From CALDSL01 sp039810245 (GTDB taxonomy: Bacteria; Chloroflexota; Anaerolineae; Anaerolineales; Anaerolineaceae), in assembly GCA_039810245.1 (NCBI GenBank), contig JBDHWQ010000005.1:62001-126000 (forward strand): DNA of 64,000 nucleotides. The letters are read 5' to 3'. Shown one piece after another: positions 1 through 7,903 of the stretch. The number at the start of each line of letters is the position of its first letter. The stretch's first letter is position 1. The position numbers and the translations under genes were made by a program. The notes below the pieces were generated by a model. The model searched no databases. It saw only the letters and a program-made list of their open reading frames with translations, and was not told where the DNA came from.

Positions 1-633
1 GGTTCGCTCGCGCAGCCAGCCGGCCGGTTTGGCGGGTACGATCGCCTGGTGCGCGACCGCCCGTTTTTGTACTTCGCGCTCAGTTTCACGCTGACACAGG
101 TGCCGGCCACCATCTTGTGGGTGCTGCTGGCGGTGTATGCCAAGCGGAACTTTGGCATTCCAGAGAGCCTGTACGGGCTGATCCCAACCACGAACGCGGT
201 GATGGTTCTGCTGCTGCAACTGTGGGTCACGCGCGTTACTAAGACCTATCCGCCGCTCAAGGCGCTGGCCGCCGGCGCGCTAGTCTATGGCCTGGCGCTG
301 GGCAGCATCGCACTTGGGCGCGGGTTCTGGTGGTTCTGGGCGACGATGGTGTTCTATACCGTAGGCGAGATGATCCTGATGCCCACCGCCACCACCTATA
401 CCGCGAATCTGGCACCGCCGGATATGCGCGGGCGGTACATGAGCGTGTACACGCTGAGCTGGGGCGCGGCGTCGGGTATTGGGCCGGTGCTGGGCGGGTT
501 TTTGAGTGATACCCTGGGGCCGCGTTCTCCCTGGGTAGGAGCGATGGTGATTGGACTGCTCAGCGCCGCAGCATTCCTGCTGCTTTCGCGCCATCCCGAC
601 CCGCGTGCGGTGCAGCAAAATCCTGCGTTATAA
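1..633 (+). CDS. MFS transporter, C-terminal part
   Basis: This is the 3' part of a gene that starts before the window; the frame is open from base 1. The encoded segment has about six hydrophobic helices with the GRYMSVY stretch and GIGPVLGGFLSD motif typical of major facilitator superfamily drug or metabolite exporters, so it is the second half of a 12-helix protein in the cytoplasmic membrane. The substrate cannot be told. A GTG at 49 could be mistaken for the start, but the residues before it (GRFGGYDRLVRDRP) continue the normal mid-protein sequence of the family. Confidence 0.85.
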   Translation, partial: GSLAQPAGRFGGYDRLVRDRPFLYFALSFTLTQVPATILWVLLAVYAKRNFGIPESLYGLIPTTNAVMVLLLQLWVTRVTKTYPPLKALAAGALVYGLALGSIALGRGFWWFWATMVFYTVGEMILMPTATTYTANLAPPDMRGRYMSVYTLSWGAASGIGPVLGGFLSDTLGPRSPWVGAMVIGLLSAAAFLLLSRHPDPRAVQQNPAL

Positions 634-639
634 AATTGA

Positions 640-669
640 TTGACAAACTTCCGCCAAATGCGCTACTCT
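640..669 (+). promoter_or_regulatory. Sigma-70-like promoter for the lipoprotein gene
   Basis: A perfect -35 TTGACA (640-645) is followed after 18 nt by TACTCT (664-669), just past the stop of the MFS gene. Transcription would start near 676 and leave a leader of about 175 nt before the lipoprotein ATG. I see no clear riboswitch in that leader. Confidence 0.5.
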
Positions 670-850
670 TAACCAACAGGTTCGGAGCATGTTCGTCCGG
701 GCTGCGTTTGAGGGGGTTATCTAGATTCTCTGTGGGCTTCTGTTCCCGCGTGCCAGTCAAACCATTCCTCGAGCAATGCCGTGTCGATCCCTGGGCCTGG
801 AATCCAATCCACCACCCATTTTTCACCGTATTTCCTCAGGAGTTACAGCA

Positions 851-1702
851 ATGGCACGCAAGTTTATTGTTTTCCTCGTTTTGGCGCTGGTGCTGACGGC
901 CTGCACAGGACCGAAAGCCGTCGATGTGCAACCCACCAACCCCCCCAGCCTCTCTGTAGCAACTGCCACACCGGCCCCGGCCCAACCTACCGCGGTTCCG
1001 CCCACAGAGACACCCGTACCGCCGACCACAGCGCCAACCGAAGCGCCAACCGAGGTGCCGACCGAAGCACCGACCGCCGGGCCGACTGACACGCCCGAGC
1101 CAACCGGCCCGCAGCCGCTGCTCGAAGATTTTGACAGCGACACGCCCGAAGGCTGGAAGTTCTTTTACGTGGCGGGCACCGAGCGCGGAAACCACATCTT
1201 CACCGAAGACAGCAAGCTGATGTTCGAGCTGAACACCAAAGAGACTTACGGCTATAGCTACTACGAGAACCAGGAATACACCGACGTCGTGGTCTCAGCC
1301 GAGGTGGAGAACATGGGCGACAATAGCAACGGCATGGCCGTTACCTGCCGCATGAACGACAAGGGCTGGTACGAGCTGCGCATCAGCAGCGATGCCAAGC
1401 TGAACGTATTCCGCTATGACCAGTTGAAGAAAGACAAAGGACAGAACCCCTACGTGCAGCTCATCCCGCAGTACATCCTGCGCGAAATCAACCCCGGGTT
1501 CAAGACCAACAATATCACCCTGGCCTGCGTGGGGAACGAAATCCGTATCTTCATCAACGAGACCGAAATGGTATACGATAACAAGACCATTACCGACAGC
1601 ACCTATAAGTCGGGGTATGTTGGCTTGGGAGCGATGTCCTTCACCACCAGCAACTACGGGGTGAAGGTAGGCGTACAAGCCATCGCCGCCGAAGTGCCGT
1701 AG
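851..1702 (+). CDS. Lipoprotein with Thr/Pro linker and LamG-like/DUF1080-like domain
   Basis: A 283-residue secreted lipoprotein. It begins with a signal peptide ending in the lipobox LVLTAC, then has a low-complexity linker rich in PTEAP and PTDTP repeats to about residue 95, then a domain with strand-rich sequence beginning LLEDFDSDTPEGW. That domain resembles the laminin-G/concanavalin-like fold of DUF1080 proteins, which often bind carbohydrate; the function is inferred only. The start is set at 851 because AGGAG at 838-842 lies 8 nt upstream and the signal peptide follows directly; a longer frame from 776 would bury the signal. It has its own promoter and terminator, so it is monocistronic. 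Confidence 0.85.
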   Translation: MARKFIVFLVLALVLTACTGPKAVDVQPTNPPSLSVATATPAPAQPTAVPPTETPVPPTTAPTEAPTEVPTEAPTAGPTDTPEPTGPQPLLEDFDSDTPEGWKFFYVAGTERGNHIFTEDSKLMFELNTKETYGYSYYENQEYTDVVVSAEVENMGDNSNGMAVTCRMNDKGWYELRISSDAKLNVFRYDQLKKDKGQNPYVQLIPQYILREINPGFKTNNITLACVGNEIRIFINETEMVYDNKTITDSTYKSGYVGLGAMSFTTSNYGVKVGVQAIAAEVP

Positions 1703-1720
1703 CATTCGATGGTTGAAGAT

Positions 1721-1757
1721 AAATGCCCGGGTGCAGCGCTGCACCCGGGCATTTTTT
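1721..1757 (+). terminator. Intrinsic terminator of the lipoprotein gene
   Basis: A perfect 30-bp palindrome (1723-1752, two 15-bp arms with no unpaired loop in the primary sequence) is followed by T6 at 1752-1757, 20 bp after the stop codon. Confidence 0.9.
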
Positions 1758-1805
1758 CTATGACATTTCCCCCACTTGTATTTACGCGGGGTGTATGCTA
1801 CGCTG

Positions 1806-2020
1806 TTTTCACATGAGCAGATGCCATACTGACAACTGAGGCGAGGGAGTTTACAACCTGAGCTGTGGAAGCGTGTGTGGCAATATAGCCACTTTAGGGA
1901 CCGATCTGGTTACCCTGGATATCCTGTGGCATGCCTGCCAGATGGCGGCACCCGCAACAATAGCGGGTTTGACCAGGAGACGAGCATTCCATTTGGAGTA
2001 CGGCGCTGCTCATGTTTTTT
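1806..2020 (+). ncRNA. Candidate structured non-coding RNA of about 205 nt
   Basis: The ends of this stretch pair with each other: 1811-1820 with 2006-2015 (10 bp perfect), then 1823-1830 with 1997-2004 (one mismatch), and T6 follows at 2015-2020. Inside lie four hairpins: 1877-1892, 1896-1916, 1935-1948 and 1950-1968. A -10 box TATGCT at 1794-1799 puts the start near 1806; no good -35 is seen. The size, end pairing and U-tract resemble 6S RNA, but several internal hairpins argue for a multibranched RNA. It lacks the signatures I know for SRP, RNase P and tmRNA. No convincing ORF occupies the region. Confidence 0.4.
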
Positions 2021-2036
2021 ATAGGAGGTACAGCTG

Positions 2037-2069
2037 TTGAATCACCGTGGGAAGAGCGCCGGGTGCTGA
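2037..2069 (+). CDS. Possible 10-codon minigene (MNHRGKSAGC)
   Basis: A full AGGAGGT Shine-Dalgarno (2023-2029) stands 7 nt before a TTG codon that opens a 10-codon frame ending in TGA at 2067. The stop lies inside the hairpin at 2054-2091. This could be a leader peptide, but no gene of matching function follows (a tRNA is next), so it may be chance. Confidence 0.12.
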   Translation: MNHRGKSAGC

Positions 2070-2098
2070 CCGAGAAGGTCACCCGGCGCTCCACGTTT
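2054..2098 (+). terminator. Intrinsic terminator before tRNA-Arg
   Basis: Perfect 12-bp arms (2054-2065 and 2080-2091) enclose a 14-nt loop and are followed by CACGTTTT. It probably insulates the tRNA gene from transcription coming out of the RNA candidate upstream. Confidence 0.65.
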
Positions 2099-2109
2099 TG
2101 CGGCGCGGC

Positions 2110-2138
2110 TTGCCCGGCCGCGCGTAGGATGCTATAAT
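2110..2138 (+). promoter_or_regulatory. Promoter of tRNA-Arg
   Basis: TTGCCC (2110-2115), a 17-nt spacer, then a perfect TATAAT (2133-2138). Transcription would start near 2145, only about 3 nt before the mature tRNA. Confidence 0.75.
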
Positions 2139-2147
2139 CTCGCTGAC

Positions 2148-2221
2148 GCCCGAGTAGCTCAACTGGACAGAGCAAGGCACTCCTAACGCCTAGGTTGAGA
2201 GTTCGAGCCCCTCCTCGGGCA
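2148..2221 (+). tRNA. tRNA-Arg(CCT)
   Basis: A complete 74-nt cloverleaf with a 7-bp acceptor stem (GCCCGAG/CTCGGGC), D-stem GCTC/GAGC, anticodon loop CTCCTAA giving anticodon CCT (reads AGG), T-loop TTCGAGC and discriminator A. CCA is not encoded. Two A-C oppositions stand out: the pair closing the anticodon loop (31/39) and one in the T-stem (52/62). Confidence 0.9.
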
Positions 2222-2230
2222 CTGAAGCTT

Positions 2231-2266
2231 ACACCAGCGGGGTCGCATATGCGACCCCGCTGGTGT
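2231..2266. terminator. Bidirectional terminator between tRNA-Arg and the convergent aminotransferase gene
   Basis: A perfect 36-bp palindrome (2231-2248 with 2249-2266) in the gap between two convergent genes. It has only a weak T-tract on the + side (TATTTGCTTATTT). Confidence 0.75.
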
Positions 2267-2272
2267 ATTTGC

Positions 2273-3535
2273 TTATTTCTTTGCCACGATCTCGCGCAGG
2301 GCCTGGCCAAAATGCTGGATTTCTTCCACCGTGTTGTAATGCGTGGCGCCGATGCGCAGTAGCCCGCCCTGACCTTCCAGGCCCAGCCGCGTGGTTACTT
2401 CGAGGGCGTAAAAATTGCCATCCCAGGTATAAATGTTGTATTCGTCCAGCCGCGCGGCCAGCTCGGCGGGAGTGAAGCCCTCGACGGTGAGCGAGAAGGT
2501 GGGCACGCGCCGGTCGAGCCGACCGGGGTCGGTGATGCCGTACACGCGCGCGCCAGGCACGCCGTTAATCGCCGCCAGTAGCTCGCGGTTGAGCTCGGTT
2601 TCATAGGCGTGAATGGCGGTCATGGCCTGCTTGAAGCTCAATGCGCGGCCGCTGTAGCGGCCGGCGTACAGCTCGGCGTATTCTTCGCCAAAGGTCTGGC
2701 CTACCCATTCCAGGTATTCCAGCGCGCCCAGCGTGCCGGCCATGTGCTCAAAGTTGCCTGTGCCGGTCTCGAACTTGTGCGGGGCGTCGCCGGGGGCAGG
2801 GCGCACCTTATAGGCGGGCAGGCTTTCCAGCAGGTCCAGGCGGCCGTACAGCGCGCCCAGGTGCGGGCCAAAGAACTTATAGGCCGAGCACACCAGGAAG
2901 TCGCAGCCGATCTGCTGCACGTCGATCGGGCCGTGCGGTGCGTACTGCACCGCATCAATGTAAACCAGTGCGCCGGCGTCATGCGCCATGCGTGTGATTT
3001 CTTCCACCGGGTTGATGGTTCCCAGCGCGTTGGAGGCGTAGCCAAAAGCCACCAGGCGCGGCTTTTCTTCCAGCGCGGCAGCCATGTCGTCCAGGTTCAG
3101 CGTGCCGTCTTCGGGGTGAAAGTCCACAAAGCGCACGCGCAGCCCCAGGTCGCGCGCCAGCAGCGTCCACGGGGAGACGTTGGCGTCGTGGTCCAGCCGG
3201 GTGAGCACCAGGGTATCTCCGGGCTGGAAGGTCTGGCCCAGGGTGCGGCTCATCATAAAGGTCAGCGTGGTCATGTTGGCGCCAAAGATGATCTCATTGG
3301 GCGAGGCGGCGTGCAGAAAGTCGGCCATCGCCTGGCGCGCGTGCTCAATGCTGGCGTCGGATGCGCGGCTGGTGGCAAACTGGCCGCCGTGGTTGGCGTT
3401 CATGTTAACCAGGTACTCTTCGATGCGTTCAATGCAGGTACGCGCCACCTGCGTGCCGCCGGGATTGTCCAGAAAAATGGCCGGGCGCTTGAGAGCGGGG
3501 AACTGGGAGCGGATGGCGTTCAGAAGGAGTGGCAT
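2273..3535 (-). CDS. Class V aminotransferase, cysteine-desulfurase-like
   Basis: A 420-residue PLP enzyme of fold type I. Visible landmarks are the HDAN motif at 116-119, the PLP-ring Asp in YIDAVQYAPH (D194, H201) and the Schiff-base Lys in SAYKFFGPH (K220). It resembles the cysteine desulfurase-like subfamily I know as TIGR01976. True SufS/IscS enzymes carry a catalytic Cys in the C-terminal region; here the corresponding stretch reads RIGATHYNT with no Cys, so desulfurase activity is doubtful and another PLP reaction such as a lyase is possible. ATG start. It is followed by a bidirectional terminator and no suf or isc genes are near. Confidence 0.85.
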   Translation of the reverse strand: MPLLLNAIRSQFPALKRPAIFLDNPGGTQVARTCIERIEEYLVNMNANHGGQFATSRASDASIEHARQAMADFLHAASPNEIIFGANMTTLTFMMSRTLGQTFQPGDTLVLTRLDHDANVSPWTLLARDLGLRVRFVDFHPEDGTLNLDDMAAALEEKPRLVAFGYASNALGTINPVEEITRMAHDAGALVYIDAVQYAPHGPIDVQQIGCDFLVCSAYKFFGPHLGALYGRLDLLESLPAYKVRPAPGDAPHKFETGTGNFEHMAGTLGALEYLEWVGQTFGEEYAELYAGRYSGRALSFKQAMTAIHAYETELNRELLAAINGVPGARVYGITDPGRLDRRVPTFSLTVEGFTPAELAARLDEYNIYTWDGNFYALEVTTRLGLEGQGGLLRIGATHYNTVEEIQHFGQALREIVAKK

Positions 3536-3583
3536 GCCTCACCTGTGCAATTGTGGAATGGGGGAAAGGTTGGGGAGATATAG

Positions 3584-3612
3584 CTCACCCCGAACGGGCA
3601 GTTCGGGGTGAG
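3584..3612 (-). terminator. Hairpin between two minus-strand genes
   Basis: 12-bp perfect arms (3584-3595, 3601-3612) with a 5-nt loop. It lies downstream of the 3663-4022 gene and upstream of the aminotransferase gene. No T-tract follows on either side, so it may be a processing or pausing structure rather than a full terminator. Confidence 0.4.
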
Positions 3613-3662
3613 GCATTTGCGGTCAATGAATTTAGAGTGCCGGCGCAAAAGCGCGGGCAGGA

Positions 3663-4022
3663 TCAGTTTTGAAAGTTCTCGTCGTCGTCGTCCGAGAGAT
3701 CAATTTCGGTTTCCGCGGCATCCGACAGCATGCGGATCCACAATAGCAGCACCTGGCCCTCGTCGGTTTCCACCGAGCGGGCAGCCACGATCGGCACGCG
3801 CTCTTCCATGCCGATTTCGTTGCGGTAGTGCAGGTGGATGGCCGTGTGATTACGCCAGGCGCGGTGGCAGCGTTCCACCAGGGCAGCGCCGTTATACGTT
3901 CGCAGGCGAGCAACTGCCAGATCATAGAGGAACGGACCTTCGTTCTGGCCCAGGGCCCAACCGTCGTCAATGCTTTCAAACGTTGGCGTGGGGCCTTCAA
4001 TAATGGTGATTCGATCTTCCAT
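3663..4022 (-). CDS. Conserved-looking small acidic protein
   Basis: A 119-residue soluble protein starting MEDRITIIEGPTP and ending in a very acidic tail (DLSDDDDENF). It has no signal peptide, no membrane helix and no catalytic motif I recognise. The start is the ATG at 4022, with AGGAAA upstream; the frame stays open to 4361 but that extension is antisense to birA and has no start signal. It is divergent from birA, with 159 bp between. Function unknown. Confidence 0.7.
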   Translation of the reverse strand: MEDRITIIEGPTPTFESIDDGWALGQNEGPFLYDLAVARLRTYNGAALVERCHRAWRNHTAIHLHYRNEIGMEERVPIVAARSVETDEGQVLLLWIRMLSDAAETEIDLSDDDDENFQN

Positions 4023-4169
4023 CGTTTGGTTGTTTCCTATGCGAGAATCATACCATAAAACCGGCGTGATGGGGTAGGATGCGTTAAGTAGTTGTAAACC
4101 CGGGGCTATGCTATGGAATCTGTAGGGGAGTTGCAAGGCGCGAAGCGAAAATCCCGGCTTTCCGGGTAG

Positions 4170-4175
4170 TACAAT
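4170..4175 (+). promoter_or_regulatory. -10 box immediately before birA
   Basis: TACAAT ends 6 nt before the birA ATG at 4182, so transcription from it would begin at or next to the start codon, giving a leaderless mRNA. No clear -35 is present; a short CCGG-rich hairpin (4153-4166) sits there instead. Confidence 0.45.
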
Positions 4176-4181
4176 AGGCAC

Positions 4182-4991
4182 ATGAACGAGCCACTGCTGC
4201 GCCAACTGCTGGCGCAACTGCCCATCCCCACCCTGCGCTACTACGAGCAGGTGGGTTCCACCAATGACGAGGCCCTGCGCTGGGCAGATGATGGCGCGCC
4301 GGATGGCGCGCTGGTAGTTGCCGATGCGCAAACCGCCGGCCGTGGCCGCATGGAGCGGCACTGGGTTACGCGCTCGGGCACGGCGCTGGCGTTTAGCCTG
4401 GTACTGCGGCCGGACGCGGCGGAAGCCGGGCGGTTAGGATTGTTCTCACCGCTGGGTGCGCTGGCCGTGGCGCAGGCGTTCGAAGAAGGCTGTGGGCTGC
4501 GTACCATGATCAAGTGGCCGAATGACGTATTGCTGGATGGCCGCAAAGTGTGTGGCATCCTGTTGGATGCAGCCTGGGATGCCTACCGCCCGACGGCAGT
4601 GGTCGTAGGGATCGGCATCAATGTGCTGCGGGAGGCCGTGCCGGAAGAGGAGTTACTCTTTCCTGCCACCAGCGTGCAACACGCGCTGGGGCGGCCCGTG
4701 GCGCGTGAGACGCTGCTGCGCGATATCCTGGCGGCATTTTTCGCCTGGCGGACGCGGCTGGGGAGTGATACGTTTCTGCAATACTGGCAATCGCGGCTGG
4801 CGTACCGGGGGGAGCAGGTTATGGTGGAACAGCCTGCCGCGCAGACGGTGACGGGGGTGGTGATGGGCGTGGGCGAGGATGGTGAGCTGCGCCTGCGCCT
4901 GGCATCTGGGGAAGAAGCAACGATCTACGCCGGGGATGTGCGCTTACGACCGGCAACAAACCAACCGAATGCACACCTGGGAGAAAGCTGA
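4182..4991 (+). CDS. birA: Biotin--[acetyl-CoA-carboxylase] ligase
   Basis: A 269-residue monofunctional BirA that activates biotin to biotinyl-AMP and attaches it to the Lys of a biotin carrier domain. The biotin-binding GRGRMERHW loop, the KWPNDV motif and the following GRKVCGIL stretch with the conserved Lys are all present, with the small C-terminal SH3-like domain after about residue 215. There is no N-terminal helix-turn-helix, so it should not act as a repressor. Its likely client is the biotin carrier protein at 37.7-38.2 kb, whose operon also has carboxylase genes. It overlaps the next gene (TGATG). Confidence 0.95.
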   Translation: MNEPLLRQLLAQLPIPTLRYYEQVGSTNDEALRWADDGAPDGALVVADAQTAGRGRMERHWVTRSGTALAFSLVLRPDAAEAGRLGLFSPLGALAVAQAFEEGCGLRTMIKWPNDVLLDGRKVCGILLDAAWDAYRPTAVVVGIGINVLREAVPEEELLFPATSVQHALGRPVARETLLRDILAAFFAWRTRLGSDTFLQYWQSRLAYRGEQVMVEQPAAQTVTGVVMGVGEDGELRLRLASGEEATIYAGDVRLRPATNQPNAHLGES

Positions 4992-5206
4992 TGTTAGACG
5001 ACCTTCGCAATTCCGCATCGCAGGCTTATGAAGAAGAAGCCACCCTGGAAGAATCGATGGAAGCGGCGAAACCGCAGCGCGGACCCTTTTTGGGCATGAC
5101 CGCGCAGCAGCGGTTTGTGCTGGCGCTGCTGTTGTTTATGATGGTGTGCGTGATGGGCGGCTTTTGCCTGTTATTGTTCGAGAAAATCTGGCTGCCGATT
5201 TATTAA
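4991..5206 (+). CDS. Small single-pass membrane protein
   Basis: A 71-residue protein with an acidic N-terminal half (EEEATLEESMEAA) and one transmembrane helix near residues 42-62 (VLALLLFMMVCVMGGFCLLL). Its ATG shares one base with the birA stop (TGATG), which implies translational coupling. I do not recognise the family. It may simply travel with birA. Confidence 0.65.
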   Translation: MLDDLRNSASQAYEEEATLEESMEAAKPQRGPFLGMTAQQRFVLALLLFMMVCVMGGFCLLLFEKIWLPIY

Positions 5207-5211
5207 AAACC

Positions 5212-5260
5212 AATCAAAAAGCACCTCTCCACCCAGCGGGTGGAGAGGTGCTTTTTGATT
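5212..5260. terminator. Bidirectional terminator between the birA operon and gyrA
   Basis: Perfect 23-bp arms (5212-5234, 5238-5260) with a 3-nt loop. Each arm carries an A5/T5 tract, so it gives a hairpin plus U-tract on both strands and serves both convergent operons. Confidence 0.95.
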
Positions 5261-5261
5261 A

Positions 5262-7802
5262 TTATTCTTCGTCGCCCGCGCTCGGGGCGGGGGGAGTTTC
5301 GATGATCGCGACCGGGGCGTTGCCATTGCCGCCCGTGCTGGCCGGGCTGGGCGCGGCGCGGGTGAAAGTCTCCGCAAGGCGCGCCACCGAGGCGACTTTG
5401 TCGCCGCTTTCCAGGTTGATCATGCGGTTGCCGCGCGTCGAGCGCCCGCTGGGCGTGGTGTCTTTCAGCCGCAGGCGGATGGCGATGCCGCCGCTGGTGA
5501 TGATGGTGATCTCGTCTGTCTTGTTAACCACGCGCGCCGAGACGATGCGCCCGGTCTTATCCAGGCTCTTCTGGTCAATCGTCACCACGCCGTAGGTGGC
5601 GCGGCTCTTCGCCGGGTATTCCTTGAGCGGTGTGCGTTTGCCAAAACCGCGCTCGGTTACCACCAGCAGGTCGGCATCCGGCTCGACCACGACCATCGAG
5701 GTGACACTGTCACCCTTTTTGAGGTTGATGCCGTTGATGCCCGAGGCCGGGCGTCCTTGCGGGCGGATATCCGACTCGGAAAAGCGCAGCGCCTGGCCCA
5801 GGGCAGTGATCAGGATGATTTCATCCTTCCCACTGGTGAGCGATACCCAGCCGAGCATGTCGCCCTTTTCCAGGCCGATGGCAACCAGCCCAGAGGGGCG
5901 CACGCTGGCCAGCTCAGACAGGTGGATGCGCTTGACCCGCCCGCCCACTGTGGCCATCGTGCAGTAAGCCGCCGACTGGAAGCTGGGCACGGCGACCGTG
6001 GCGGTGACGCGCTCGTTTTCGGTCATCGCGAGGTAGTTTTGAATGGAAGAGCCGCGGTCGGCGCGGCCGCCGGCGGGCAGATTGAAGGTGCGCTGCGAGT
6101 AGACCTTGCCTTTATCGGTGAAGAACAGGATGGTATCCAGGGTGCGCGCCGGGATCAGGTGCGTGACGGTGTCTTCTTCTTTCACAGCCTGCCCGGTCAC
6201 GCCGCGCCCGCCGCGTTCCTGCGCGCGATACACGCTGGCGTTTACGCGCTTGATGTATCCGCGTTGGGTAATAGTCACCAGCACGGCTTCGTCCTGGATC
6301 AGGTCTTCCTCGCGCAGCTCTTCGTGCGCCTCGGCAGTGATGCGCGTGCGGCGCTCGTCACCGAACTTCTGCGTCACTTCGGTAAGGTCGGTCTGGATGG
6401 CGGCGAGGATGCGGCGCGGCTTGGCCAGCAGGTCTTCCAGGTCGGCAATGCGCTCCATGATCTGCTGGAATTCGTCTTCAATCTTCTGGCGTTCCAGCGC
6501 GGCCAAGCGGCGCAACTGCATGTCGAGGATTGCCTGGGCCTGCAGGTCGCTGAGCTTGAAGCGGCTTATCAACTGCACTTTGGCTTCATCGGCGTCGCTG
6601 GCCTCGCGGATGGTGCGGATCACCGCGTCGAGGTTGTTGAGCGCGATGCGCAGCCCTTCGAGGATGTGAGCGCGGGCGCGGGCTTTCTCCAGCTCGAACT
6701 GCGTGCGGCGAATGATGACCTGGATGCGGTGCTCAATATAGATCTGCAGCGCGCGCTTGAGCGAGAGCAGCCGCGGCTCTTTGTTGACCAGCGCCAGCAT
6801 GATCACGCCAAACGAGGTTTGCAGCGGCGTGTACTTGTACAACTGGTTGAGCACGCGCTTGGGCTGCGCGCCCCGCTTGAGCTCAATAATGATGCTCATC
6901 CCACGGCGGTCGGATTCATCGCGCAGGTCGGAAATGGCGTCGATGCGGCCCTCGCGCACCAGGTCGGCAATGCGCTCGATCAACCCGGATTTGTTCACCT
7001 GGTATGGAATTTCGGTGATGATGATGGCGGTACGCCCGCCCTTCAACTCTTCGATGTGCGCCATTCCGCGAACGATCAGCCGGCCGCGGCCGGTGGAATA
7101 GGCCTGCTGGATACCCTCGCGGCCAACAATCACGCCGCCGGTGGGAAAATCAGGCCCGGGGACCAGCTTCATCAAGTCTTCCACGCTGACTTCATCAATA
7201 TTATCGTAATGGTCGATCAGGTAACTGATTGCCGCGGTCAGCTCGCCCAGGTTATGCGGGGGAATATTGGTGGCCATGCCCACCGCGATGCCCACAGAGC
7301 CGTTGAGCAGCAGGTTGGGCAGCCGCGCCGGCAGCACGGACGGCTCTTGCAGCGAGCCGTCGAAGTTATCGGTAAACTCAACGGTGTTTTTGTCAATATC
7401 GGCCAGCATTTCCGTGGCCATCGCGCCCAGGCGCGCCTCGGTGTAGCGCATGGCAGCCGGGGCATCACCGTCAATCGAGCCAAAGTTACCCTGACCATCC
7501 ACCAGCGGGTAGCGCATGGAGAAGTCCTGCGCCATGCGCGCCATCGCGTCGTACACGGCCGAATCGCCGTGCGGGTGGTACTTACCCAGCACTTCACCAA
7601 CGATACGCGCCGATTTTTTGTACGCCGTGTTGGCGCGAATGCCCATGTCGTCCATCGCGTATAGGATGCGGCGGTGCACCGGTTTAAGGCCGTCACGGGC
7701 ATCCGGCAGGGCGCGCGCCACGATGACGCTCATGGCGAAATCGAGATACGCGGTGCGCATCTGGTGGTCAATATCAACGGTTTGGATCGTACCAATATCC
7801 AT
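5262..7802 (-). CDS. gyrA: DNA gyrase subunit A
   Basis: An 846-residue GyrA, the breakage-reunion subunit of gyrase. The catalytic Tyr is Y120 in AAMRYTEARL, and the quinolone region reads HPHGDSAVYD (S81, D85), the sensitive form. The GyrA-box that distinguishes gyrase from topoisomerase IV appears as QERGGRG. The C-terminal beta-pinwheel follows, ending in an acidic tail (SAGDEE). I chose the ATG at 7802 because AGGA lies about 10 nt upstream and MDIGTIQTVDI is the normal family start; a GTG at 7841 would add 13 residues. gyrB is not in the window. Confidence 0.95.
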   Translation of the reverse strand: MDIGTIQTVDIDHQMRTAYLDFAMSVIVARALPDARDGLKPVHRRILYAMDDMGIRANTAYKKSARIVGEVLGKYHPHGDSAVYDAMARMAQDFSMRYPLVDGQGNFGSIDGDAPAAMRYTEARLGAMATEMLADIDKNTVEFTDNFDGSLQEPSVLPARLPNLLLNGSVGIAVGMATNIPPHNLGELTAAISYLIDHYDNIDEVSVEDLMKLVPGPDFPTGGVIVGREGIQQAYSTGRGRLIVRGMAHIEELKGGRTAIIITEIPYQVNKSGLIERIADLVREGRIDAISDLRDESDRRGMSIIIELKRGAQPKRVLNQLYKYTPLQTSFGVIMLALVNKEPRLLSLKRALQIYIEHRIQVIIRRTQFELEKARARAHILEGLRIALNNLDAVIRTIREASDADEAKVQLISRFKLSDLQAQAILDMQLRRLAALERQKIEDEFQQIMERIADLEDLLAKPRRILAAIQTDLTEVTQKFGDERRTRITAEAHEELREEDLIQDEAVLVTITQRGYIKRVNASVYRAQERGGRGVTGQAVKEEDTVTHLIPARTLDTILFFTDKGKVYSQRTFNLPAGGRADRGSSIQNYLAMTENERVTATVAVPSFQSAAYCTMATVGGRVKRIHLSELASVRPSGLVAIGLEKGDMLGWVSLTSGKDEIILITALGQALRFSESDIRPQGRPASGINGINLKKGDSVTSMVVVEPDADLLVVTERGFGKRTPLKEYPAKSRATYGVVTIDQKSLDKTGRIVSARVVNKTDEITIITSGGIAIRLRLKDTTPSGRSTRGNRMINLESGDKVASVARLAETFTRAAPSPASTGGNGNAPVAIIETPPAPSAGDEE

Positions 7803-7903
7803 AAGATTCGTCCTGAGGTCCGGTTCTTGGGGTGATTCCACACGAACGGGGACAGGATATTACTGCAGGCTGTCCCCGAGGAAAACATGCGCCAGAAACA
7901 TCT

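Noticed and set aside
776..850. Upstream extension of the lipoprotein gene
   Set aside because: It would bury the signal peptide and ignores AGGAG placed 8 nt before the ATG at 851.
1970..1985. Possible cobalamin-riboswitch box (ACCAGGAGAC-like)
   Set aside because: The other conserved parts of the B12 riboswitch are missing and no B12-related gene follows.
1806..2020. SRP RNA, tmRNA or RNase P as identity of the RNA candidate
   Set aside because: None of the conserved cores I know (GGAAG-AGCAG loop, tmRNA ends, GAGGAAAGTC) is present.
5757..7664. 635-codon open frame antisense to gyrA
   Set aside because: It mirrors the codon bias of gyrA on the opposite strand, has no start signal and resembles no family. 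gyrA is unmistakable.
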